DNA of 64,000 bases from Noviherbaspirillum malthae (GTDB taxonomy: Bacteria; Pseudomonadota; Gammaproteobacteria; Burkholderiales; Burkholderiaceae_D), in contig NZ_JACYXF010000003.1 in the NCBI RefSeq assembly GCF_015352985.1, forward strand, positions 62,001-126,000. The letters run 5' to 3'. The translations under genes were made by a program, and so were the position numbers. Positions within the stretch are counted from its first letter, which is position 1. Each line of letters opens with the position of its first letter. A model generated the notes under the pieces. That model was not told the DNA's origin. It did no database searches and saw nothing but the letters and a program-made list of their open reading frames with translations. Of the stretch, positions 30,152 to 37,808 are shown piece by piece.

Positions 30152-31162
30152 ATGGAAAAGGGCAGCATCTCCATCTATTTCGTCCAGTCGGCCCTCGAAC
30201 CGGTCCTGGAACGCGGCCTCGATGCCGAGGAACTGCTGCGGGCCGCCGGCATTTCCCCTGCGCTGCTGCACACGCCGCAGGGCCGGGTCACCGCGCAGAA
30301 TTTCAGCGCGCTCTGGCTCGGCGTGGCGCGCGCGCTCGACGACGAACTGTTCGCCCAGGATTCGCGCCGCATGAAGGTGGGCAGCTTTGCGATGATGTGC
30401 CAGACGCTGATTCACAGCCCGACGCTCGAACATGCGCTGGAGCGTATGGCCCGCTTCTTCAACATCATCCTCGACGATTTCCATTGCAGCCTGGAGAGCG
30501 ACGCCCGGCACGGCTACCTGAGCATCCGCGAACGGCCGAGCCCGAGCTCGCCGCGCGTGTTCGGCCACGAGACGCTGCTGATGATGCAGCATGGCGTGGC
30601 CTGCTGGCTGGTGGGCCGGCGCATTCCCGTTCTCTCGGCCGCCTTCGCCTATCCCGAACCGTCGCGCAGCGCCGAATACCCGTTCATGTATTCGCAGCAG
30701 CTGCGCTTCAATCAGGAAGCCACCGCGCTCTGCTTCGACCGCAGCTATCTCAAGCTGCCGGTCATCCAGAACGAGCAGACGGTGAAGGACTTCCTGCGCG
30801 TGGCGCCGGCCAACATCGTGCTCAAGTACAAGAACACCACGGGCCTCGCCGCCCAGATCCGGCGCCGCCTGCGCGCCGCCTCACGCACCGAATGGCCGGA
30901 TTTCGACAGCTTTGCGCAGACTCTGCACATGACGCCCTCCACGCTGCGGCGCAGGCTGGAAGACGAAGGCCAGTCCTTCCAGGCCATCAAGGACCAGCTG
31001 CGGCGCGACATGGCCATCGACTACCTGTGCCACACCAGGAAGAGCGTGATGGATATCGCGCTGGAACTCGGCTTTGCCGAACCGAGCGCCTTTCATCGTG
31101 CATTCAAGAAATGGACCGGTACCGGGCCGGGAGAATACCGGCAGCGGATGAACGAAACATGA
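30152..31162 (+). CDS. AraC-family transcriptional regulator
   Basis: A 336-residue regulator of the OruR/ArgR-like AraC branch: an N-terminal ligand-binding domain of the Arabinose_bd type (LLRAAGISPALLHTPQGRVTAQNFSALW; HSPTLEHALERMARFFN) and a C-terminal double helix-turn-helix (TPSTLRRRLEDEGQSFQAIKDQ; DIALELGFAEPSAFHRAFKKWTG). It is divergent from the acyl-CoA synthetase cluster, with 365 bases between starts, so it may regulate that cluster (inference). ATG 30152 is chosen because upstream in-frame codons lie in the repeat element. The ligand could be an acyl-CoA or the free acid. Confidence 0.9.
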   Translation: MEKGSISIYFVQSALEPVLERGLDAEELLRAAGISPALLHTPQGRVTAQNFSALWLGVARALDDELFAQDSRRMKVGSFAMMCQTLIHSPTLEHALERMARFFNIILDDFHCSLESDARHGYLSIRERPSPSSPRVFGHETLLMMQHGVACWLVGRRIPVLSAAFAYPEPSRSAEYPFMYSQQLRFNQEATALCFDRSYLKLPVIQNEQTVKDFLRVAPANIVLKYKNTTGLAAQIRRRLRAASRTEWPDFDSFAQTLHMTPSTLRRRLEDEGQSFQAIKDQLRRDMAIDYLCHTRKSVMDIALELGFAEPSAFHRAFKKWTGTGPGEYRQRMNET

Positions 31163-31249
31163 TGCTGCTGCCATCGCGCTTGATCCAAACGAAGGCAGCA
31201 AAGCGTCAAGCCGCTAAGCTCAAGTGTTGAATGACAACCGGAGCTTTGC

Positions 31250-31870
31250 ATGGCCACGCTCGAAAGGAAAAACCAGCTTGTCGGCCTGGCAGGCTGGGTC
31301 ATCGTCAGCTTTATTGCTGCGGCCCTCGGAGCCGCCGCATCCATTCAGGCCGGGTCTTTCTATGCCCAGCTCGTTCGCCCCGACTGGGCGCCTCCGGCCT
31401 CGGTCTTCGGCCCGGTCTGGACAACTCTTTATGCCCTGATGGGAATCGCCGCCTGGCTGGTATGGCGCGAGGGCGGATTTCGCGCAGCCGGATCCGCCCT
31501 CGTTTTGTTTCTGGTCCAGCTGGCGCTCAATGCGCTATGGAGCTGGCTGTTCTTCGGCTGGCACCGCGGCGCGCAGGCCTTTGCCGACATCCTGCTGCTG
31601 TGGGCATTGATCCTTGCCACCCTGGTTGCATTCTGGCGCATCAGGCCATTGGCAGGCGTGCTGCTCCTTCCCTATCTGCTGTGGGTGAGCTTCGCTGCCG
31701 TGCTCAATTACTCGGTGTGGCAGCTCAATCCCGAGATACTGGGGCAAGACAGCTCTTATTCGGTATTTCATGCCCAGCCTATTTCGGCCTTGATCCGATC
31801 GGTTGACGAAAAAAATATTGCGGCTATACTCGGCATTGATTACTCAACCTTCATTCATATACCGTCGTGA
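31250..31870 (+). CDS. tspO: TspO/MBR-family membrane protein with extended tail
   Basis: A 206-residue inner-membrane protein with the five-helix TspO fold: WAPPASVFGPVWTTLYALMGIAAWLVW, QLALNALWSWLFFGWH, FWRIRPLAGVLLLPYLLWVSFAAVLNYSVWQLNP. TspO binds porphyrins and has been linked to tetrapyrrole turnover and oxidative stress. The family usually ends soon after the WQLNP motif (~160 residues). Here the frame runs ~45 further residues of non-family sequence, and a good sigma70 promoter (31803-31830) lies in that tail. This suggests a lost stop codon. Start ATG 31250 matches the first helix. Confidence 0.9.
   Translation: MATLERKNQLVGLAGWVIVSFIAAALGAAASIQAGSFYAQLVRPDWAPPASVFGPVWTTLYALMGIAAWLVWREGGFRAAGSALVLFLVQLALNALWSWLFFGWHRGAQAFADILLLWALILATLVAFWRIRPLAGVLLLPYLLWVSFAAVLNYSVWQLNPEILGQDSSYSVFHAQPISALIRSVDEKNIAAILGIDYSTFIHIPS
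31803..31830 (+). promoter_or_regulatory. Sigma70 promoter inside tspO tail
   Basis: TTGACG, 16 bases, then TATACT, very close to consensus. Transcription would start near 31837, producing the leader that precedes the GrpE paralogue. Confidence 0.6.
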
Positions 31871-31903
31871 ACAAACTTTGCACATCCGCGAAGCGCAATT
31901 GTT

Positions 31904-32050
31904 CCGGCTCCCGCCAGGGAGCTCCGGCTATGGATGCGTCCGTCCTCGCTTTCCCTCCGATCACTTGCACCTACGACTATCTGCCATTGAATAGCCGTCG
32001 CGTGCAGCTGTCCACACGAAACCTCGCCTGCCTCTATTAGGCTCGGCGAG
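31904..32050 (+). other. Possible structured leader with 36-codon ORF
   Basis: The 547-base gap before the GrpE paralogue holds two hairpins. The first (31904-31927, core GGCTCCC/GGGAGC) contains an AGGGAG ribosome site 8 bases before ATG 31930. That ATG opens a 36-codon frame (MDASVLAFPPITC...) ending at TAG 32038-32040. The second hairpin (32023-32050, CTCGCC/GGCGAG with inner GCCT/AGGC) encloses that stop codon. This looks like a translated leader, but no family is recognised. A 113-codon frame at 32141-32482 overlaps the next gene and is not supported. Confidence 0.35.
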
Positions 32051-32417
32051 CGCCCGAGAGAACTTCACCTCTCTCCAACCTCCCGAGCCACCCCCTGGAT
32101 GCAAATGAATCGCCAGCGCAGATACTGCGCCTGACGGCCCATGCCTGTTTCATCGGATCATGCTTTGCGCATCGAGCCGGCGGGGACCTTTTGCCTAGTG
32201 CGGCCGATGCCGGACGATGGGTTCATGTCGCTCATTTCACAAAAGGACGCCGGCTTTCGCGGCATGCCGTATTCAACGCGACAGAAACAGGCAAGGCCGC
32301 TCATGCAGCAGGCTGCGCAGCATCACGACCTTGACGCTGACATGCAGAGAGAAGCAAGCGCTCTCACCTTGAGTGTGTCCGCCGATGGAATCACCCATCG
32401 ATTGGGAGAACTATCCG

Positions 32418-33011
32418 ATGACAATGCAGAAGACCGCGGAGCATGGCATGCATGCCCATTCCGATCATCAAGGCAATGGTGACCCGCAACACCGAAGCAG
32501 GGACGCATCGACAGCAAGCGGCGAGCGACCGGCCTCGGCATCCGCACTGCTCGAGCGGCTTCACCAGGCCGATGCCAACTGCAAGCGACTGACCGAAGCC
32601 CTCGCAGATGCCGCCGCCGATCAGGCGTACGCGAGAAGACGTGCGGAAATCGATCCCGCGCTCGCAGGCGTGGCTGCTGTCGAGGAATTCGCATCGACGA
32701 TCCTGCCCATCAAGGACGTTCTGGAAACAGCGCTCCAGATCCGCACCTCCGATGCGGCTGCGTTCAGGGAGGGACTGGCGCTGGCGCTGCGCAAACTGAC
32801 GGCAGAGCTTGCGAAACATGGGTTGCTTGAGATCGCGCCGTCAGTCGGAGATGCGTATGACCCGCTTCTGCATCAAGCGGACAGCTTTCCAGGACAGGGC
32901 GGACCCGATTGCAGGATCGCGGCGATACATGAGAAAGGCTATCTGTTGAACGGCCGCACGCTGCGCCCTGCGCATGTTTCCATTTATAGATCCGACCCAA
33001 AAATAGGTTGA
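32418..33011 (+). CDS. GrpE-like nucleotide exchange factor (paralogue)
   Basis: A 197-residue protein resembling GrpE, the DnaK nucleotide exchange factor. The disordered N-terminus is followed by a helical stretch (LLERLHQADANCKRLTEALADA), then GrpE-like EEFASTILPIKDVLETAL, ALRKLTAELAKHGLLEI, DAYDPLLHQADSF and EKGYLLNGRTLRPAHV. dnaK/dnaJ are not nearby, and sequence and context suggest a second, stress-region copy rather than the housekeeping gene. ATG 32418 has GGGAGAA upstream. The last residues (IYRSDPKIG) are encoded by the family A repeat, whose insertion appears to have replaced the native C-terminus. Confidence 0.8.
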   Translation: MTMQKTAEHGMHAHSDHQGNGDPQHRSRDASTASGERPASASALLERLHQADANCKRLTEALADAAADQAYARRRAEIDPALAGVAAVEEFASTILPIKDVLETALQIRTSDAAAFREGLALALRKLTAELAKHGLLEIAPSVGDAYDPLLHQADSFPGQGGPDCRIAAIHEKGYLLNGRTLRPAHVSIYRSDPKIG

Positions 33012-33096
33012 GCCGGATCCCCTCACCCCGGCCCTCTCCCAGAGGGAGAGGGTGAGATCAGCAGTCCGAAAAATGAACCATTTTTCGGGCCGAATC
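32989..33096. repeat. Three-hairpin repeat element (family A), copy 2
   Basis: 108 bases from GATCCGACCC to TCGGGCCGAATC. Dyads: GATCCG.../...CCGGATC, CTCACCCCGGCCCTCTCCC/GGGAGAGGGTGAG, and CCGAAAAATG/CATTTTTCGG. It contains the stop codon of the GrpE paralogue and ends 16 bases before the Usp start. Confidence 0.88.
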
Positions 33097-33111
33097 AATA
33101 AGGAAGCGGTG

Positions 33112-34080
33112 ATGACACGCATACAGAACATACTGGTCGCAACGGACTACTCGGAAAACGCGCGCCGTGCGGAAACCCGCGCGGCAATGCTCAGCGTCGA
33201 ACTGAACGTGGACAGGCTGGAAATCATGGCGGTGCAGGCGAAGCGGATGGGGGCGCCCGCAGGGGCGCAGGCAGGATCGCCTGTGTCCGCCAGTTCCATG
33301 GGCCATGCCGCCAAGGCCGAAGGCGAACTGATATCGATGGACCTGAAGCCGAACTATGACGGCCCGCACTGCGTTCGCACGCTCAAGGTGGGAAACCCGG
33401 CAGCTGCGATCACTGATCATGCGGCACAAATGCATGCGGACCTGACCGTAGTGGCTATCCGGAAGCAGCGGGTTTTTCCGCATCTCCTGGCAGGCTCCGG
33501 CCATGATGATGTGATCCGTCTGTGCAGCCGGCCGGTTCTCCTTGTCAGACACGAACCCCGGTCTGCCTACGAGCGCGTTCTGGTCGCGGTGGACTTTTCC
33601 GAGGAATCGGAACAGGCGGCACGCGTCGCGCTGGCGATGGCGCCCTCGGCGCATGTCACCTTTGTCCACGCCTGCCGGCTGCAGCATGAGGAAGTCATGC
33701 GTGAAGCGGGACTGTCGGCCGAATCGATCAACAAGCATCGCACACGATTGTGCGAGCAGTCGCAGGTACAGCTCAACCGGTTCATCGCAGCCCTGGGGCC
33801 TCGCCGGCAACTCATCTCCAGAACGGTTCAATACGGCCACATAACGGCCGTACTGCGTGAACATGCAAGCCGAATGAATGCCGACCTGATCGCCATGGGC
33901 AAGACGGGAAGATCGCTGCCGCAGCCAATGCCGGCAGGCAGCGTAACGAAACGCCTGGTCAGCGAAAGCGCCTGCGATCTGCTTGTCGCACCGTTGCCTT
34001 TCGTTCCCGAAATCGACAGCCGCGATGATCGCCATGCTCACCATGACGTCCGGAGAAGAGATCATGAAGTATTTTTATAA
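33112..34080 (+). CDS. Double-domain universal stress protein
   Basis: A 322-residue cytosolic protein of two tandem Usp domains (~1-145 and ~150-310), each starting with an ILVATDYSENARRAE / RVLVAVDFSEESEQAARVA strand-helix. The second domain has a full ATP-binding signature, G-x2-G-x9-G-S (GKTGRSLPQPMPAGS), so it should bind ATP; the first is degenerate. AAGGAAG precedes ATG 33112. The last 17 bases overlap the start of the HemD-like gene, so the two are translationally linked. Role: survival under starvation, hypoxia or redox stress, by family. Confidence 0.9.
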   Translation: MTRIQNILVATDYSENARRAETRAAMLSVELNVDRLEIMAVQAKRMGAPAGAQAGSPVSASSMGHAAKAEGELISMDLKPNYDGPHCVRTLKVGNPAAAITDHAAQMHADLTVVAIRKQRVFPHLLAGSGHDDVIRLCSRPVLLVRHEPRSAYERVLVAVDFSEESEQAARVALAMAPSAHVTFVHACRLQHEEVMREAGLSAESINKHRTRLCEQSQVQLNRFIAALGPRRQLISRTVQYGHITAVLREHASRMNADLIAMGKTGRSLPQPMPAGSVTKRLVSESACDLLVAPLPFVPEIDSRDDRHAHHDVRRRDHEVFL

Positions 34081-34948
34081 TGAAACCGCCCTGCCCGTTT
34101 CCGGTGCCCGCACACGCATCCTGCGTGCGAATGAAGCGATGCAGGAACCGAGTGCCGAACTGAGCCAATACTCCGTGGTGGTCACGCGTCCCGCGTTCCA
34201 TGTGGACAGTCTGCCGCGCCGAATCATCGACATGGATATGAAATGCACGGTGTTTCCGTTGCTGGAAATTTTACCGGCGCCCGACCCCGGGGTGGTTGTC
34301 AAAGCCGCACGCAACTTGCGGCAGTATGCCTTGGTCGTTTTCGTGAGCCCGTCGGCGGTTTCTGCGTTCGTCAGCTTTCTTGAAGCCTGGCCGCTGGATG
34401 TCGCCATCGGCGTGGTCGGCAGGGGAAGTGCCCGCCGCCTGAAACATTATGGATTCTCGCCGAACAACACACGATTGATCGTTCCGCCTTCCGGTGAAAG
34501 CGCCGACTCCGAGTCCTTGCTCAGGCAGCTCGATCTTGCATCGCTGAAGGGCAGGCGCGTGCTGATTGTCCGCAGCGACAAGGGAAGAAACTTCCTCACC
34601 AATGCATTGCTGGCCAATGGAACGGTGGTCGATCATCTGGCTGCATACCGACGTACTGCGCCCAAACTGGACCAGTTCCGTGCGGAGAAACTGCTGCATC
34701 TGGTGCGGTCCCGCAATACGTGGCTGATGACCAGCGCGGAAGCCCTGTCGGTTCTGGTGGAACAGGTCGATATAGCAGCCGGCCTGGAGGGACTCGCGGA
34801 AATCAGGAAGCAGACTCTGGTGGCAAGCCATCCCAGGATTCATGCCGCCGCACTGCAGGCGGGCTTTGCCGATGTCACGCTCTCGGGCACGACGGATGAT
34901 GAATTGCTGGAAACCGCGTTATCGCTCCGCGGCAGCAATCGAAGATAA
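34064..34948 (+). CDS. Uroporphyrinogen-III synthase (HemD)-like protein
   Basis: A 294-residue protein with the two-lobed HemD fold: SVVVTRPAFHVDSLPRRI, FPLLEILPAP, YALVVFVSPSAVSAFVSFLE, GRRVLIVRSDKGRNFL, ATGLAAYRRTAP-like VVDHLAAYRRTAP, and WLMTSAEALSVLVEQV. HemD closes hydroxymethylbilane to uroporphyrinogen III. No hemC or other haem genes adjoin; it overlaps a Usp gene and lies 2.2 kb from tspO. It may be a stress-region paralogue rather than the housekeeping enzyme. Start 34064 (MKYFYNETALP) has GGAGAAGAG upstream. A ~45-residue N-terminal extension precedes the domain. Confidence 0.72.
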   Translation: MKYFYNETALPVSGARTRILRANEAMQEPSAELSQYSVVVTRPAFHVDSLPRRIIDMDMKCTVFPLLEILPAPDPGVVVKAARNLRQYALVVFVSPSAVSAFVSFLEAWPLDVAIGVVGRGSARRLKHYGFSPNNTRLIVPPSGESADSESLLRQLDLASLKGRRVLIVRSDKGRNFLTNALLANGTVVDHLAAYRRTAPKLDQFRAEKLLHLVRSRNTWLMTSAEALSVLVEQVDIAAGLEGLAEIRKQTLVASHPRIHAAALQAGFADVTLSGTTDDELLETALSLRGSNRR

Positions 34949-35032
34949 GCCGCTCCCGTCTGCGGACTGCTGCGGACCATATCTGCTCACGATGGCATTC
35001 GCCGTTATACCGACATGGCATGGAGAGCTCCA

Positions 35033-35221
35033 ATGATGAACAAGACCATTCACTACCTGAACGATGATGCCGGTGTCCAGGCCAGGCGGGCGCTCGCACG
35101 ACCAGGAAAACGCAAGGTCGCCCGGCGGGTAGTCGTGCGAGGAGCGCGGCTCAGGACATGGATCCGTATCGTGATCGGCTGTCACGTTACGCTACTTGCA
35201 ACCCTCTGGCTTCTTGAATGA
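35033..35221 (+). CDS. Small single-helix membrane protein
   Basis: 62 residues from MMNKTIHYLNDD, basic in the middle (RKVARRVVVRGARLRTW) with a C-terminal hydrophobic helix (IRIVIGCHVTLLATLWLLE). GGAGAGC lies upstream. Topology with a positive cytosolic face suggests an inner-membrane tail anchor. It lies between the HemD-like gene and the next Usp gene on the same strand. Family not recognised. Confidence 0.5.
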   Translation: MMNKTIHYLNDDAGVQARRALARPGKRKVARRVVVRGARLRTWIRIVIGCHVTLLATLWLLE

Positions 35222-35318
35222 CGCGCTGCGTCATGCACGTATCCGAGTTCGCGCCGTGGTTGCTGCGGCGCCTGTACCGCGCATGCGGCCGTTGACGTCG
35301 GCCGGTGGAGACTTCCTG

Positions 35319-36383
35319 ATGAATACGATACTTCCCGTACTGCACGGAGTGCGTGCGGTGCTGACACGTGCCTACGAGGCACGCAAGCTGCGGCGCGCCC
35401 AGTTCCTGTCGAACAGGCTCGCCGCACCCGAACTGGCCGATCTGCAGTCGACTTCGCGCCACGTCATGGGCACGACAGCGGCCGGCGTGAAGACCATCCT
35501 GGCGAGCATCGACGGCCATGCCGGACCGGCGGCGAAACGAGGTGCAATGCTGGCCGAACTTTTGCAAGCCGAGCTGGAATTGATGGCCTCACGGGTTACG
35601 CGGCTGGGGCTGCGAACGGCAGCCGTCATATCGGGCACGCGCACACTCGGCCGTGATGCCATCGCCCGTCTGGCGCAGGGTGACGACAGCGATCTGCAGC
35701 GCGCGCCTGAAAGAACGAGCATCAGCATCGGCAGCATTGCACAGAGGGTTGCCGCACAGGCATCCGAAAGCAAGGCGGACCTGGTTGTTGCCGATGCCGG
35801 GCGTCGGAAGCTTGTCGCAAGGTTCTTCAGACAGGACCTCGCCAGCGAAATTCTCCGGCACTGCCGCCGTCCGCTGCTGTTCGCCGCGACCACGCCGCAA
35901 TCGGCCTATCGCCACGTCCTCGTGGCCATCGACTTCTCTGCCGCAGCGAGCGATGCCGCGCGTCTGGCCATTGCCCTTGCACCGCAGGCCCGCTTCACCT
36001 TCGTTCATGCAGTGCGCATGCAGGACGAAGACGTGATGCTTGAGCTCGGCTTGCCCAGGGAAATCATTCGCCTGTTCCGCAAGAAAGCCTGCGAGACAGG
36101 CCGCGAGAAGCTGCAATACCTGGCCGCGAGGCTGGGCGTCGCTCCGCAGGCCGTCACGCATGTCGTCGAACACGGCAGCGTCGAGCATGTGATCTCATCC
36201 TGCGCACGGCGAACGGGGGCCGATCTTGTCTGCGTCGGCAAGCGGGAGCAGTCATGGTTCAAGGAGCGGCTGACCGGTTCCGTGGCCTCGCGACTTCTGC
36301 GAATGAGCCGTGCCGATCTGCTCGTTGTGCCGCAACGCGGCACACATGACGTCGCTGCCGATGAAGACACCGTTCTCCTCTGA
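35319..36383 (+). CDS. Double-domain universal stress protein
   Basis: 354 residues. The N-terminal ~190 residues form a divergent Usp-like domain (TILASIDGHAGPAAKRGAMLAE... ADLVVADAGRRKLVARFFRQ); the C-terminal ~150 residues form a clearer Usp domain (HVLVAIDFSAAASDAARLAI ... ADLVCVGKREQSWFKERLTG). The ATP motif of the second domain has Glu in place of the second Gly, so ATP binding is uncertain. GGAG precedes ATG 35319. It is the second of three Usp genes in 6 kb. The open frame extends upstream of 35319, but those residues overlap the preceding small gene. Confidence 0.88.
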   Translation: MNTILPVLHGVRAVLTRAYEARKLRRAQFLSNRLAAPELADLQSTSRHVMGTTAAGVKTILASIDGHAGPAAKRGAMLAELLQAELELMASRVTRLGLRTAAVISGTRTLGRDAIARLAQGDDSDLQRAPERTSISIGSIAQRVAAQASESKADLVVADAGRRKLVARFFRQDLASEILRHCRRPLLFAATTPQSAYRHVLVAIDFSAAASDAARLAIALAPQARFTFVHAVRMQDEDVMLELGLPREIIRLFRKKACETGREKLQYLAARLGVAPQAVTHVVEHGSVEHVISSCARRTGADLVCVGKREQSWFKERLTGSVASRLLRMSRADLLVVPQRGTHDVAADEDTVLL

Positions 36384-36407
36384 ATCATTATTACGTTCGA
36401 CTGCATC

Positions 36408-36581
36408 ATGGATTCCATAAAAGATTTCGTCAAAGCCAAGCGTCCCTGTGCGGAAGGCTTCCGCTGGTTCCTGCGCCATCATCATGATGGAAGCGACTAT
36501 CAGCCTTTGCTGGATGTGCTGATGCGTGCACGAACGAAACCGGAACGCCTGATGAGCGGATGGCGGGCAGACTCATGCTAG
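36408..36581 (+). CDS. Small hypothetical protein (57 residues)
   Basis: MDSIKDFVKAKRPCAEGFRW..., with a CAEGFRWFLRHHHDGSDYQPL segment that looks conserved-like; no good ribosome site. It starts 25 bases after the Usp gene, and its stop overlaps the start of the next gene (ATGCTAG), suggesting translational coupling. Function unknown. Confidence 0.45.
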   Translation: MDSIKDFVKAKRPCAEGFRWFLRHHHDGSDYQPLLDVLMRARTKPERLMSGWRADSC

Positions 36582-37249
36582 CGTCATTGCCCCTGTTCTT
36601 GCTGCAGGCTGGCCCCAAGGCGCTGCGCATCGACGTCGAGCAGAAACCGGAGGATCTGCTTGCCGAGCTCGATACCCTCTACGGCCGCCTGAACCGCCCC
36701 GGCGATGCGCTGTGCGGCCTTGCGATGCTCGACATCGATTATCCAGGCCTGGTCTTCCGCTATCGGGTGGCGGACGGCGAACATTACGTTTATGCGGAAG
36801 ACAGCCTGCGCCGCAGGCTCGCCGGCTATACGGTATTCAATCGTCTGGTCGAACTCGACCGGCAAGCCGATCGCCACCTGCGCGCACCGCACTCCAAGTA
36901 TGCGCCGGGCTACCAGCGCCGCGGCATCGCCAGGGCCGTCTACCGGTGGTGGCTGGACGGCGGGCGCTGCCTCATCACCGGCGCGCGTCAGTCCACCGGT
37001 GCGCACGCGCTGTGGACCTCGCTCGGCCGGCATTACGGTTTGATCTACGTTGATCTGCGCGACAAGATGCTTCGATATCTCGGGACCGATATCGACGAGC
37101 AGGTGCGAGACAGGCTGCATACGAGAATGATCCTGCTGCCGCAAGGGCTGGATACAAGCATGCTTGCCGAACTGGCCGGCTTGCGGGATGCGAGGCCGGA
37201 TGACAGGCAGTGCCTTGATGATCGTGCAGGCCGCTCCTGCAGCCGCTGA
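36575..37249 (+). CDS. Hypothetical protein, possibly GNAT-like
   Basis: 224 residues from MLASLPLFLLQAG. An acidic N-terminal part (PEDLLAELDTLYGRLN) and a central segment YAPGYQRRGIARAVYRWWLDGG with ARQSTGAHALWTSLGRHYGL resemble the acetyl-CoA-binding and terminal strands of GNAT acetyltransferases, but the match is by eye and weak. It overlaps the small gene before it by 7 bases. An ATG at 36560 is an alternative start. Codon use suits a real gene. Confidence 0.6.
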   Translation: MLASLPLFLLQAGPKALRIDVEQKPEDLLAELDTLYGRLNRPGDALCGLAMLDIDYPGLVFRYRVADGEHYVYAEDSLRRRLAGYTVFNRLVELDRQADRHLRAPHSKYAPGYQRRGIARAVYRWWLDGGRCLITGARQSTGAHALWTSLGRHYGLIYVDLRDKMLRYLGTDIDEQVRDRLHTRMILLPQGLDTSMLAELAGLRDARPDDRQCLDDRAGRSCSR

Positions 37250-37289
37250 GCGGCCTGCCTGCCGCGTATGGCCTTGTCGCGGAGAGGTG

Positions 37290-37499
37290 ATGCGCCAGCC
37301 ATTGGTGCAGCTGGAACATGAGCACAGGCCGTGCCGCTCTTGTTCCATGTGTCCGTACCAAGTCAGCGCTGCTCCTTTCTGTGCTCCCACGGACTGCACC
37401 GCTCATGATGACACATTGCTACGGCACTACGACAGGGCGCCGGGTATGTCGATTGCGCTCAAGGCAGCGATGCAGCCAGCACGCCGAGACCGCCGATAG
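37290..37499 (+). CDS. Small cysteine-rich ORF, uncertain
   Basis: 69 residues with GGAGAGG immediately upstream of ATG 37290 and a cluster of cysteines (CRSCSMCPY ... FCAPTDC) that could bind metal. Its 3' end overlaps the opposite-strand small membrane-protein gene by 41 bases, so at least one of the two may be non-coding. Function unknown. Confidence 0.3.
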   Translation: MRQPLVQLEHEHRPCRSCSMCPYQVSAAPFCAPTDCTAHDDTLLRHYDRAPGMSIALKAAMQPARRDRR

Positions 37500-37623
37500 C
37501 ACTGACCGTTCCCAGCCCTCCGTAAAACCGGCTGTCGACAAGCTCTCCATTACTATAGTGAAGCCAGCTGGTCCATAGCAGCAAACCACCCAAAAAACTT
37601 GCCAGAATTCCGAACGCATTCAT
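37459..37623 (-). CDS. Small two-helix membrane protein (54 residues)
   Basis: Starts MNAFGILASFLGGLLLWTSW with AAGGGATG just upstream and ends GVLAASLP. It has two hydrophobic segments (residues ~4-20 and ~37-53) rich in Gly/Leu/Ala, separated by a short polar turn with NGELVDSRFYG. The glycine-zipper pattern fits a small inner-membrane protein; no family recognised. It lies divergent from nothing obvious, next to repeat copy 3. Confidence 0.6.
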   Translation of the reverse strand: MNAFGILASFLGGLLLWTSWLHYSNGELVDSRFYGGLGTVSAIGGLGVLAASLP

Positions 37624-37650
37624 TTTTTCATCCCTTTGCAGTTATCTATA

Positions 37651-37758
37651 GATCCGGCCCGCAAATATGTTGAGCCGGATCCCCTCACCCCGGCCCTCTC
37701 CCAAAGGTAGAGGGTGAGATCAGGGACCCGAAAAACGAATCATTTTTCGGGCCGAATC
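37651..37758. repeat. Three-hairpin repeat element (family A), copy 3
   Basis: 108 bases from GATCCGGCCCGCAAATATG to TTTTTCGGGCCGAATC; same order of dyads as copies 1 and 2. It fills most of the gap between the small membrane-protein gene and the end of the minus-strand Usp gene. Confidence 0.88.
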
Positions 37759-37808
37759 AATAAAAAACAGGTTCCAGCACCCGTTCTGCCTGTGCAGATG
37801 TCCCGCGC

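Noticed and set aside
32141..32482. 113-codon frame overlapping the GrpE-like start
   Set aside because: No ribosome site, no recognisable domain, and it overlaps a better-supported gene.
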